Positions 54,857 to 62,285 of a DNA stretch of 64,000 bases are shown one piece after another (position 1 is the stretch's first letter; each line of letters opens with the position of its first letter). Position numbers and translations under genes: made by a program. Source of the stretch: an uncultured Pseudomonadota bacterium (GTDB lineage: Bacteria > Pseudomonadota > Gammaproteobacteria > Steroidobacterales > Steroidobacteraceae); the NCBI GenBank assembly GCA_903838705.1, contig CAILZL010000002.1, positions 1 through 64,000 of the forward strand, read 5' to 3'. The notes beneath the pieces are model-generated. The model ran no database searches, was not told where the DNA came from, and saw nothing but the letters and a program-made list of their open reading frames with translations.

Positions 54857-54971
54857 TCGTTCGGGCCACCCTTGTCTTCTAATCGTCCTTTCATACTAAG
54901 TCCTACTTGCTGTTTTCCAATATTGCGTGCTACAAAGATGTAACCAGTTGAAAACAAAAGGAGACATTGGA

Positions 54972-55052
54972 ATGGCTGATAATTCACACAGTACTAAGTC
55001 CCTTTGTAAAGGGACATGCGGTTCCATATCACCGTCGTCTATTTCTAGTTAG
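54972..55052 (+). CDS. Small frame (26 aa) with strong ribosome site, just ahead of the integron cassettes
   Basis: The peptide MADNSHSTKSLCKGTCGSIS is followed by six more residues rich in Ser. GGAG at 54960-54963 lies eight bases before the ATG, and the stop TAG (55050-55052) lies inside the GTTAGGC of the first cassette boundary. The stop is eight bases ahead of the next ATG, so it may help initiate translation of the cassette gene, as the attI1 short frame ORF-11 does in class 1 integrons. It contains a 7-bp stem (54998-55004 with 55009-55015). Whether it is translated is unknown. Confidence 0.35.
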   Translation: MADNSHSTKSLCKGTCGSISPSSISS

Positions 55053-55060
55053 GCATCAAT

Positions 55061-55456
55061 ATGGCAGCTGATCCAGGTGTCCAATTCTCGTTGTTTCTGT
55101 TGCTGCTTGTCGGCGCAGCTATAGCGGGTCTTGCTTTTGTTATGACCAGAAGCGGCTTGCGATTTACCGCCATGACAATTGGCGCCATCGTTGTTGGCGT
55201 TGCCACGGCCGTCGCTACTGCCAAACTAGGTTATATGTTCGTTGCATCTAACGTCTGGCTCTACCTCAACTTGGTCCCAAGTGCGCTTTCATTGGTGGCA
55301 TTCGGTGTGCTCATGGGCATGTACATCAAACGGTTTCGGCCAGACAAAGTGGCTGTTAAAGTTGCAATTGGGTTGGGCCTCATTAGTGTTCTTGTGGTCG
55401 GCACTCCATTCCTCATCGTCGTAGGGTGTCAATACGGCGAGTGCATCAATCTATGA
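55061..55456 (+). CDS. Cassette gene 1: small multi-pass membrane protein
   Basis: A 131-residue protein with four predicted membrane segments (about 10-28, 35-55, 66-85 and 98-122), Val/Ala/Leu-rich and lacking a recognisable domain. It lies within the first integron cassette, after GTTAGGC and ahead of the 63-base attC. Cassette genes are frequently orphans. The ATG has only a weak ribosome site and may rely on the short frame before it. Confidence 0.7.
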   Translation: MAADPGVQFSLFLLLLVGAAIAGLAFVMTRSGLRFTAMTIGAIVVGVATAVATAKLGYMFVASNVWLYLNLVPSALSLVAFGVLMGMYIKRFRPDKVAVKVAIGLGLISVLVVGTPFLIVVGCQYGECINL

Positions 55457-55466
55457 AAAAAAGCAT

Positions 55467-55529
55467 GCCTAACCAGCCGCTTCATGTGATCGCTCGAAGA
55501 CTCGCTCCCCATGAGCGGCGGCGTTAGGC
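55467..55529 (+). other. attC recombination site 1
   Basis: 63 bases from GCCTAAC (55467-55473, R box) to GTTAGGC (55523-55529). The inner arms CCGCTTCATG (55477-55486) and CATGAGCGG (55510-55518) pair with one base unpaired, the extrahelical base expected in the folded single-stranded attC. All core features of a canonical attC are present. Confidence 0.93.
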
Positions 55530-55534
55530 CTCGA

Positions 55535-56092
55535 ATGCGAATCGCCCTTTGCACCCGCCACGGTTCGTCAATCTATCGACTGGTGTGGGTGGGCGAGAGC
55601 AAGGCAGGCATCTACGTCGGTGTACTGGGCGCCCAGGAAGACTCCCATGCGTCGTATCACACCGATGGGACGCGGCATGTTCGGATTGGCAGCGAGTACC
55701 ACAATAGATTCGCCGACACGCCAATCAAGAAGTTCAAAGGCTTCAGGCAACTCGACCACTTCAGTCTGTCCCTAACGAAGAACTGGTTCAACGCTAAGAC
55801 TCTGTACGCGGGCGATGAGAAGACGGAGTCCGTCGTGCTACTCGACGAGAAGCTACTGCAAGACAAAGACACTCTGGCCCTCGACGTCTGGCTTACTGAT
55901 CGGAAGTCCGAGCAAGATCTTCTGGCTGTTACGGCGAAGGGCCCCGCCAGTGATCCAAAGTTCACCCTCGTGGGCGAGTTCGTCGCTTCACTCGAAAACT
56001 TCCCTGATCACAAGGTAGCCCTCGGCCTATGCTCTGCGCGCGTTCGAGACGTGCCCGTCCAAGAGCTCATGTTTCAGCGAGTCGAGGCCTAA
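55535..56092 (+). CDS. Cassette gene 2: hypothetical protein
   Basis: A 185-residue protein with no recognised domain. It starts six bases after attC1 (MRIALCTRHGSSIYRL...); the frame is open to 55511 inside attC1, which is not likely to be used. It is rich in polar and charged residues with no signal or membrane segment. Its stop codon TAA (56090-56092) lies inside the GCCTAAC R box of the second attC, a very common integron-cassette trait. Confidence 0.75.
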   Translation: MRIALCTRHGSSIYRLVWVGESKAGIYVGVLGAQEDSHASYHTDGTRHVRIGSEYHNRFADTPIKKFKGFRQLDHFSLSLTKNWFNAKTLYAGDEKTESVVLLDEKLLQDKDTLALDVWLTDRKSEQDLLAVTAKGPASDPKFTLVGEFVASLENFPDHKVALGLCSARVRDVPVQELMFQRVEA

Positions 56093-56153
56093 CCCTTCGC
56101 TGGAGCGGGCCGACGCCGAAGCCGCGCATTCTGTCAAACCGCCCCAGCAAAGG
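56087..56153 (+). other. attC site 2, with GTTAGGC box missing
   Basis: GCCTAAC (56087-56093) is followed by CCTTCGCTGGAGCGG (56094-56108), which pairs 13 of 15 bases with CCGCCCCAGCAAAGG (56139-56153). Where GTTAGGC should follow there is CACCGAT (56154-56160). The site therefore keeps its stem but has lost its outer R' box, as expected if the array's right junction joins chromosomal DNA. Confidence 0.75.
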
Positions 56154-56184
56154 CACCGATCCACCCCGAACCGACCGGACTCAC

Positions 56185-56217
56185 ACCGGCCTGCACATTG
56201 ATCGCAGGCCGGTTTTT
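56185..56217 (+). terminator. Strong intrinsic terminator after the cassettes
   Basis: A perfect 10-bp stem (56185-56194 with 56204-56213) with a 9-base loop is followed by TTTTT (56213-56217). It lies 46 bases ahead of the aldehyde dehydrogenase ATG, so it ends transcripts coming from the cassettes or btuD. It may be the original btuD terminator displaced by the cassette insertion. Confidence 0.92.
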
Positions 56218-56258
56218 GACTATTCTGGCGGGCCCGATTGTCGCCGAATGAGAAAGCC

Positions 56259-57653
56259 ATGAATCACTGCGTCCAGAATCCCGTTATTTCCAGCAACCCT
56301 CAGGTTCAGGATCTCGTCACCAGAGCACGTGTCGCCCAGGCCGCGTTTGAATCCTTTTCTCAGGAAAAGGTAGACGGGATTGTCAAAGGCATCGGCAAGT
56401 ACGTGTACGACAATGCCGAAATGCTGGCAAAAATGGCTGTTGAAGAGTCCGGTATCGGTCGCTACGAAGACAAAATCCTCAAGAACAAGGGCAAAGCCCG
56501 GGTTATCTGGAATAACCTGAAGGATAAGAAGTCACGCGGCATCATCGGTGAAGATCCGGCAAAGAACCTCATTTTCGTCGCCAAGCCGATGGGTGTGATT
56601 GGCGCCGTCACCCCGATCACGAATCCGATCGTGACGCCGATGTGTAACGCCATGTTCGCCATCAAGGCTGGCAATGCAGTGATCTTCGCGCCGCATCCGA
56701 AGGCAGAAAAATGCGCCATCCTGCTGACTGAAGAATTCATGAAGATTGTGAAGTCCTTTGGCGGTCCTGACGATCTGGTTCAGGTCGTGCGCAAGGGCTC
56801 AATCGACACAACCCAGGAACTGATGAAGGCAGTCGACGTAGTGGTCGCCACCGGCGGCGGCGCGATGGTGAAGTCAGCGTACTCCTCAGGCAAGCCTTCA
56901 TTCGGCGTGGGCGCAGGCAACGTGCCTGTGATCCTTGACCGCGGTATCGACATCAAGGATGCAGCCGAGAAGATTGTGGCAGGCGCATCCTTCGACAACG
57001 GAATCATCTGCTCACATGAGCAATTCGTTCTGGTACCAGAAGAAAACTACGACGAAGCGCTCAAGCAGTTCATGGCAACAGGCAAAGTATGGTTCACCAA
57101 AAATCCGGATGAAGTTGAAAGAATCCGTCAGGTTGTGTTCAAAGACGGCATGCTTAACAAAGATGTGGTGGGAAGATTCCCCAATGAGATTGGCAAGCTG
57201 GCCGGCGTTGATGTGCCGGAAAGCGCAAAAATCATTCTGGTTCCGGCCTCTGCCGCAGGTGACGGTGACATTCTGGCAAAAGAAAAGCTCTGCCCGGTCG
57301 TTGCCATATTCCCCTATAAGACCTTCAATGATGCGGTTGCCATGGCAAAGGCCAATCTCCTGATCGAAGGCGCTGGTCACTCCGCCGCCGTTCACTCAAA
57401 CAGTGAAGATCACATCCGTTATGCCGGCACAGAACTGCCGATCAGCCGTCTGGTGGTCAATCAGGCATCAGCACTGACAGCCGGTGGCTCCCTGACCAAT
57501 GGATTTGCGCCAACTACAACACTGGGTTGCGGTTCATGGGGCGGAAATTCAATTTCCGAAAACCTCGACTACAAGCACCTTATGAATGTGTCGCGCATTG
57601 GCAAGGTCATCACCGATACAAAGGTGCCGACTGATGCGGAAATCTGGGCGTAA
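56259..57653 (+). CDS. Acylating aldehyde dehydrogenase (acetaldehyde/sulfoacetaldehyde dehydrogenase type)
   Basis: A 464-residue CoA-dependent ALDH. The catalytic Cys (about C251) is in DNGIICSHEQ, the NAD-binding regions are VTPITNPIVTPMCNAMFAIKAGN and ATGGGAMVKSAYSSGKPSFGVGAGN. It resembles EutE, the ALDH domain of AdhE, and SauS, which makes sulfoacetyl- or acetyl-CoA. No alcohol dehydrogenase or sulfonate genes are nearby, so substrate is open. The start at ATG 56259 is preferred to TTG 56238. A terminator follows. Confidence 0.85.
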   Translation: MNHCVQNPVISSNPQVQDLVTRARVAQAAFESFSQEKVDGIVKGIGKYVYDNAEMLAKMAVEESGIGRYEDKILKNKGKARVIWNNLKDKKSRGIIGEDPAKNLIFVAKPMGVIGAVTPITNPIVTPMCNAMFAIKAGNAVIFAPHPKAEKCAILLTEEFMKIVKSFGGPDDLVQVVRKGSIDTTQELMKAVDVVVATGGGAMVKSAYSSGKPSFGVGAGNVPVILDRGIDIKDAAEKIVAGASFDNGIICSHEQFVLVPEENYDEALKQFMATGKVWFTKNPDEVERIRQVVFKDGMLNKDVVGRFPNEIGKLAGVDVPESAKIILVPASAAGDGDILAKEKLCPVVAIFPYKTFNDAVAMAKANLLIEGAGHSAAVHSNSEDHIRYAGTELPISRLVVNQASALTAGGSLTNGFAPTTTLGCGSWGGNSISENLDYKHLMNVSRIGKVITDTKVPTDAEIWA

Positions 57654-57687
57654 GGCATAACTCCTACCGCCGGGTTTTTCAGACAAG

Positions 57688-57725
57688 AAGGCCCCGCCGC
57701 TCGTAAGAGTGACGGGGCCTTTTCT
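57688..57725 (+). terminator. Intrinsic terminator after the aldehyde dehydrogenase
   Basis: A 9-bp stem (AAGGCCCCG 57688-57696 with CGGGGCCTT 57713-57721) with a loop of 16 bases, itself containing CTC/GAG, is followed by TTTTCTTT. It works on the plus strand. Confidence 0.9.
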
Positions 57726-57814
57726 TTAATCTATCGAAACAGATCAGTACATTTCGCTAAAACTCAGTACTGAATATTACCGGTAACAGAGCTTTGCGCT
57801 TCCAGTACGGCAGA

Positions 57815-58348
57815 CTATGGAGTAGCCGCCGCCTGCACATCGTAACGAATCAGGAAAGCACGAAAGCCTTTCACGTTCTTGAAACCATGCGGCACGCCGG
57901 GCGGCACGAAAATAACGTCACCCTGCTTCAGAGGCTGTTCAACACCGCCCCGGATTGCGGTACCGGCCATATCATCAGCATTGGCACGCTGCGTTGGATT
58001 CAGCAATTCGCCCCCCGTAACAGAGGTAGCAGTACCGGCCATCACCACCCAGACATCAACAGACTTGTGGTGAACCAGAGGCGCATCGTTTTCTTTGACG
58101 ATACGGACATTGATGCTGTGGGTGCCGCCTTCGAGGACACGCTGGTTCAGCACCTGCCGGGCCTCAAGATCCTTCCAGATGTTCTGCAGGTTGGTATTGT
58201 CGAAGTAGGCGGCTTTATCGGTAGGAGCACGTGCGGCGGTGACGGCCGGAGTTGCTGCTGTATCGGCAGCCAGAACCACGGACGATGAAATGGCCGACAT
58301 TGCGGTCATGGCGAGAACAATCAAGTTAAGGCGTAATCCAGCTTTCAT
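57815..58348 (-). CDS. Exported cupin-domain protein
   Basis: A 177-residue protein with a signal peptide (MKAGLRLNLIVLAMTAMSAI... with processing near LAADT) and a single cupin domain; the metal-like motif blocks are HHKSVDVWVVMAGTATSVTGG and IFVPPGVPHGFKN. Role unknown. AGGGGAG precedes the ATG at 58348, which supports this start over the long open frame that reaches 58600. It is divergent from the NHL gene. Confidence 0.82.
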   Translation of the reverse strand: MKAGLRLNLIVLAMTAMSAISSSVVLAADTAATPAVTAARAPTDKAAYFDNTNLQNIWKDLEARQVLNQRVLEGGTHSINVRIVKENDAPLVHHKSVDVWVVMAGTATSVTGGELLNPTQRANADDMAGTAIRGGVEQPLKQGDVIFVPPGVPHGFKNVKGFRAFLIRYDVQAAATP

Positions 58349-58469
58349 GTGCGCTCCCCTAATTGGTGGTGATAGAGTAGTGTAGAGGATACAAAGCGGT
58401 GACACTACAATAGTGAACGGACTCGGACAGTCACGACTCATTACCACTACTTCGATCACGGGGAAGAAC

Positions 58470-59558
58470 ATGCGGAATTTCTGGTTGCTGACATTAGGTC
58501 TGATGGTGCTGCCAGCAAGCGGCCAGGTTCCGACGTCCAGCGCGGCTCCGGAAATTCCTTTCGAGTCTGTGGCCGATCCCCTGGCTTTACCGAAGGACAT
58601 GAACTTCGGCGAAGTGGCCGGTATCGCGGTTGACTCGAAGAAAAATATCTATGTACTGCATCGTGGTAACACCAGCGGTCCGGCTTACGGTGCCGCAGCG
58701 GCTCAGCTGCTGGAATTTGATTCACACGGTAAATTCCTGCGTGAAATAGGCGCGCATCTTTACGGCTGGTCCTATGCTCATGCCGTGCGCATCGACCGCG
58801 ACGACAATATATGGGTGGCCGACAAGGGTTCCGATGTTGTTGTGCGTTTCAACCAGCAGGGCCGTGTCACGATGGTGGTTGGCCGTAAGGCAGAAGCGTC
58901 TGATGAGAGTGCACACCCACTTGAACATCCGAAGCCCCCTCTGCCAGCGATTGATGGTTACTTCCGTCAGGTCACCGACATGACCTGGGATTCAGACGGT
59001 AACACCTACATCAGCGACGGCTACATCAACTCGCGAGTTGCGAAGCTCGACAAGGACGGCAACTGGGTAGGCTCCTGGGGCGAATATGGCAGCGGGCCAG
59101 GTCAATTCAACAACCTGCACTCAATCGCATCCGACAACGCCAACAACATCTACGTAGCTGATCGCGGCAACGCACGCGTGCAGGTGTTCGACACCAGCGG
59201 CAAACTGCTGCGCACATTGCGTATCGATGTTCCCGTACCACCTGATGCACGCCCTGCCATCGGCAACAAACCTTCCGGTGCAGGAGCGGCCGGCCCATGG
59301 GCCAGCGCAAATGCACCATGGGCACTGTGCATCACGCCGGGACCGAGACAGTTCCTGTATGTAGCCGATGCCTTTCCGGGACGCGTTTACAAAATGACAC
59401 TGGATGGCAAGGTACTGGGATGGCTGGGTGGCGCGGGCAAGACACTGAAGAAATTCGGCGGCATCCACGAAATTGCGTGTCCATCAGAAAATGAACTGTA
59501 TGTAGCTGAACTGCTGAACTGGCGGGTACAGAAGCTGATACTTCATCCAGCACAGTAG
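58470..59558 (+). CDS. Exported NHL-repeat beta-propeller protein
   Basis: A 362-residue protein with a signal peptide (MRNFWLLTLGLMVLPASG) and about six NHL/propeller repeats (GEVAGIAVDSKKNIYVLHRG, VRIDRDDNIWVADKGSDVV, TWDSDGNTYISDGYINSRV, SIASDNANNIYVADRGNARV, LYVADAFPGRVYKM). It resembles peptidylglycine-lyase-like propellers in bacteria. GGGGAAG is just before the ATG. Extracytoplasmic. The substrate is unknown. Confidence 0.84.
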   Translation: MRNFWLLTLGLMVLPASGQVPTSSAAPEIPFESVADPLALPKDMNFGEVAGIAVDSKKNIYVLHRGNTSGPAYGAAAAQLLEFDSHGKFLREIGAHLYGWSYAHAVRIDRDDNIWVADKGSDVVVRFNQQGRVTMVVGRKAEASDESAHPLEHPKPPLPAIDGYFRQVTDMTWDSDGNTYISDGYINSRVAKLDKDGNWVGSWGEYGSGPGQFNNLHSIASDNANNIYVADRGNARVQVFDTSGKLLRTLRIDVPVPPDARPAIGNKPSGAGAAGPWASANAPWALCITPGPRQFLYVADAFPGRVYKMTLDGKVLGWLGGAGKTLKKFGGIHEIACPSENELYVAELLNWRVQKLILHPAQ

Positions 59559-59649
59559 CTTTACCTGTTTCTCTGTTGACACGACGCTGGATCAGAGTTT
59601 GCGACGCTCCAGACGGAGCCCGGATTAGAACTTATAAAGTGGAGGGGGT

Positions 59650-60954
59650 ATGTTCAACAAGATTAGAGGTGCTGCCCAAGGGCTGCCGCTGACCGCTTCG
59701 CTGCTGGCAATGATCTGCACAGCATCGCCCGCAACTGCGGCCGAAAAGGTCCTGTTCGAGGATGCTCACCTGAAGTTCGTCGAGGTCACGCAGTGGCCCG
59801 GTGAAAAGCTGACAACTGCACCACTCTCCCTGCCTTCCATCATTGCCGCTGACGCAGCTTGGCCGGCACTCTCGCCCATGCTTGGCACTACGAGAGGTGA
59901 AGGTGGTGATGCCAGGGGAATACCCACCAACAGCAAACCATATCCATGGTGCGAACCACAAGGCCCACAGGCTGCACACACCGTCAACGTCACTGGTAAC
60001 TTTCCGCTGCACTACTACCGCATGGAGTACAAGCGCATTGATGGCGATGGTTTTGAGGCGAACTGGCGTACCTGGTATGCGAGTTTGATGAAAGACATCC
60101 CTAAAGCCGGCAAACCGGCTCCGACGATGGAATCCGGATCACCGATGTCGACCGAGTGGCCATTCCCCGCAGCATACGATGCGGTAAATGCTGCACCCGC
60201 CAATCACTACCTGCGCTATCAGGACGATCATGTCGCACTGCTGGAAGTTTTCATCCGCCCCGGCGAGACCGAAGAAATGCATGGACATCCGTTTTCATCG
60301 GTGTACTTCGACGACGGCGGCGGTTTTTATCCTCTGATACATACCAAGAGCAACAACCTCAGCGCAAATTCACCGTCGTTCAAAGGCGTCGGACTGACTG
60401 CGCCAGGTGAAAAATATCCAACCTGCTATTCAGCAAATCCACAGTGGCCTCATGCGACATCGAATCTGGGCACGGTACCGCAACATTTCTACCGCCTGCA
60501 GTTCCTGCGGATGGATGGCGATGAGATCAAGACTCAAGGAACCAAGTGGTATCCACAAGTCAAAAGCGAACAGACTACTGCACTGACACCAGCGCAGCGA
60601 CAGCTTGAAGCGATGGAGAAGCAACGTACAGCGGCCATTGCCAGTGGCGATGCGAAAACACTGGCGTCATTGCTTGCTGATGACTATGTGCATGTTCACG
60701 GCATCGGTCGCGTTGACAACAAGGAAGGCTTCATCAAATCCATTGTCGAACGCCCACGTGAAACCACACGAGGTCCACTGACCATTCGCGTTTACGGTGA
60801 CATGGCCGTGATTACCGGTGAACAGGTCAACAATAGCGTCAACGCCGACAAAACAGTCACATCAACAACCTACATGGCCACACAGGTCGCACGTCTCATC
60901 AAGGGACACTGGCAACTGGTATCGATGCAGGTAACGCCGAAGACGGCTAATTGA
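59650..60954 (+). CDS. Exported protein with cupin-like repeats and a C-terminal SnoaL/DUF4440 domain
   Basis: A 434-residue protein with a signal peptide (to about residue 30, ATAAE). Two cupin-like modules (about 45-145 and 190-300) include FVEVTQWPGEKLT and VALLEVFIRPGETEEMHGHPFSSVYFDD with His. The C-terminal 120 residues (QLEAMEKQRTAAIASGDAKTLASLLADDYVHVHGIGRVDNKEGFI) are a SnoaL/nuclear-transport-factor-2-like DUF4440 domain. GGAGGGGG precedes the ATG. Function unknown; likely co-acts with the two preceding exported proteins. Confidence 0.8.
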   Translation: MFNKIRGAAQGLPLTASLLAMICTASPATAAEKVLFEDAHLKFVEVTQWPGEKLTTAPLSLPSIIAADAAWPALSPMLGTTRGEGGDARGIPTNSKPYPWCEPQGPQAAHTVNVTGNFPLHYYRMEYKRIDGDGFEANWRTWYASLMKDIPKAGKPAPTMESGSPMSTEWPFPAAYDAVNAAPANHYLRYQDDHVALLEVFIRPGETEEMHGHPFSSVYFDDGGGFYPLIHTKSNNLSANSPSFKGVGLTAPGEKYPTCYSANPQWPHATSNLGTVPQHFYRLQFLRMDGDEIKTQGTKWYPQVKSEQTTALTPAQRQLEAMEKQRTAAIASGDAKTLASLLADDYVHVHGIGRVDNKEGFIKSIVERPRETTRGPLTIRVYGDMAVITGEQVNNSVNADKTVTSTTYMATQVARLIKGHWQLVSMQVTPKTAN

Positions 60955-61029
60955 TTATCTTTCAAAGATCACCAGTTTATTTTCAGCGAAGCAGCCATAC
61001 CCGCCCACCATTTCGAATACAAGCGCCTC

Positions 61030-61470
61030 ATGAAAAGCAAAAAAATAACGACAGTGATTGCCACCCTAGTATCAACAGCGCTTGCGACACAACTCGTAGG
61101 TTGCGGAACAATCTTGTATCCTGAGCGCAAAGGCCAGATAGATGGTCGAATTGATCCGGGCGTAGCAGTACTGGATGCGACTGGCCTGCTCTTTTTCTTC
61201 GTTCCCGGCGTAATTGCATTTGCCGTGGACTTTAGTAATGGCACTATTTACTTGCCTGGTGGCAAACGCGCAAAGCTGACATCTTCAGAGCTAAAATCCA
61301 TTACCGATGATAAAAAGCTCAACTCGGAATCCTTGAGCAAGATTATTAGCAGCAAAATCAATATATCAATTAACTTACAAAGTCCTAATGCGAAAATAGT
61401 TAGACTTCACACTGAAAAAGACATTTTGGCTCGAATTGCCATCTCTGAATCACAACTAGCCAAACTTTAA
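61030..61470 (+). CDS. Lipoprotein with GTILYPER signature
   Basis: A 146-residue lipoprotein with lipobox LVGC (C about 25). The mature N-terminus has GTILYPERKGQIDGRIDPGVAVLDATGLLFFFVPGVIAFAVDFSNGTIYLPGG, which is a recurrent signature in small proteobacterial YceK-like lipoproteins and includes one hydrophobic segment. The C-terminal half is AT-rich in codons and polar. Function unknown. Convergent with the PEGA lipoprotein. Confidence 0.75.
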   Translation: MKSKKITTVIATLVSTALATQLVGCGTILYPERKGQIDGRIDPGVAVLDATGLLFFFVPGVIAFAVDFSNGTIYLPGGKRAKLTSSELKSITDDKKLNSESLSKIISSKINISINLQSPNAKIVRLHTEKDILARIAISESQLAKL

Positions 61471-61598
61471 AAAGTTTTCCGACTATAGAAGAACATCAAT
61501 TCTCTTTAACCAAGAAAATTGACCATGGCATCCGCAAACACAACATACTAAAAAAATCTTATGTCAGTTGCCTTATCAGATACTGATATGAACACAAC

Positions 61599-61622
61599 AG
61601 AGCGGACACAAACGTCCGCTCT
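61599..61622. terminator. Hairpin between convergent lipoprotein genes
   Basis: A perfect 9-bp stem (AGAGCGGAC 61599-61607 with GTCCGCTCT 61614-61622) with a 6-base loop and no clear U-run on either side. It may be a bidirectional terminator or mRNA-end structure. Confidence 0.5.
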
Positions 61623-61659
61623 ATCAGTACGACAACTGAAGAATCACCCAATCCAGTGG

Positions 61660-62136
61660 TTATAAAGACACTTGCAAGCTTCCAATTTTATTCCATGCTG
61701 GGTCAGCTTGTAGCACGCTTACCACGAAAATCCCATCAGCAGTTTTCACATTACTTGCCTCTGCCCTAAGAAGCTGCGAGTTCAGCTGGTCTGGCGTCAG
61801 TTCATAAAGTCCGCCACCAATTGCATCTACCGCCAAGCCAATTAACCCACCAAATACAATATTACCCCATACCCATCCACTAACTTTCTTGGTGATTGTA
61901 AGCTGTGCTTTTTGATAGCCCGGCATTTCAATAGTTACCAAATGTTCAGAGCCTCGTTTCAAATCAGCAAATACAGGCGTTATACCTAAAGGCATATTAT
62001 CAACCATTACGTTAGCACCTGTAGGCTGACTTGAAATGCCAACTTTTTGCGTTGTGCCGTGCATTATGGATGCGCAACCAGCCAAAATAACGAGCAGGGA
62101 AGTTAAAGAAATGGCACCAATCTTTTTCATATTCAT
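61660..62136 (-). CDS. PEGA-domain lipoprotein
   Basis: A 158-residue lipoprotein with lipobox LAGC (C near residue 21). A PEGA domain (about 31-85) is seen in GISSQPTGANVMVDNMPLGITPV...EHLVTIEMPGYQKAQL, followed by a hydrophobic segment (about 86-110: VWGNIVFGGLIGLAVDAIGG) as in related lipoproteins. PEGA domains are surface or envelope beta-modules. ATG 62136 is used; ATG 62130 is also possible. Its codons are AT-rich compared with neighbours. Confidence 0.8.
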   Translation of the reverse strand: MNMKKIGAISLTSLLVILAGCASIMHGTTQKVGISSQPTGANVMVDNMPLGITPVFADLKRGSEHLVTIEMPGYQKAQLTITKKVSGWVWGNIVFGGLIGLAVDAIGGGLYELTPDQLNSQLLRAEASNVKTADGIFVVSVLQADPAWNKIGSLQVSL

Positions 62137-62236
62137 ATGATCCAACACTCCTATATTTTTTAGAAAAATTATGACTTTCTCAGAAAGATGAACGCCCCCA
62201 ATTAATCTTGAATGAGATCGTTCATCGCTCTCTTGG

Positions 62237-62271
62237 AAAAAAATGGTAATTCAATAGTCATTGAATTACCA
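62237..62271 (-). terminator. Strong intrinsic terminator after the IMPase gene
   Basis: A perfect 12-bp stem (62244-62255 with 62260-62271), loop AGTC, is followed on the minus strand by seven U (62243-62237). It lies 15 bases beyond the stop at 62286. Confidence 0.95.
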
Positions 62272-62285
62272 CAACGAAGCCCACA

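Larger units (their letters stand above)
55049..56153 (+). mobile_element. Two-cassette integron array lacking integrase (CALIN-like)
   Basis: Starts at the GTTAGGC core (G at 55048, crossover after it) and spans two cassettes, each one frame plus an attC. Cassette 1 ends at the attC of 55467-55529; cassette 2 ends at the modified attC of 56087-56153. No integron integrase is in the window. The adjoining chromosome is btuD on the left and an aldehyde dehydrogenase gene on the right. The first attC is complete; the second has lost its outer GTTAGGC box. Movement by an IntI encoded elsewhere in the genome is the likely origin. Confidence 0.8.
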
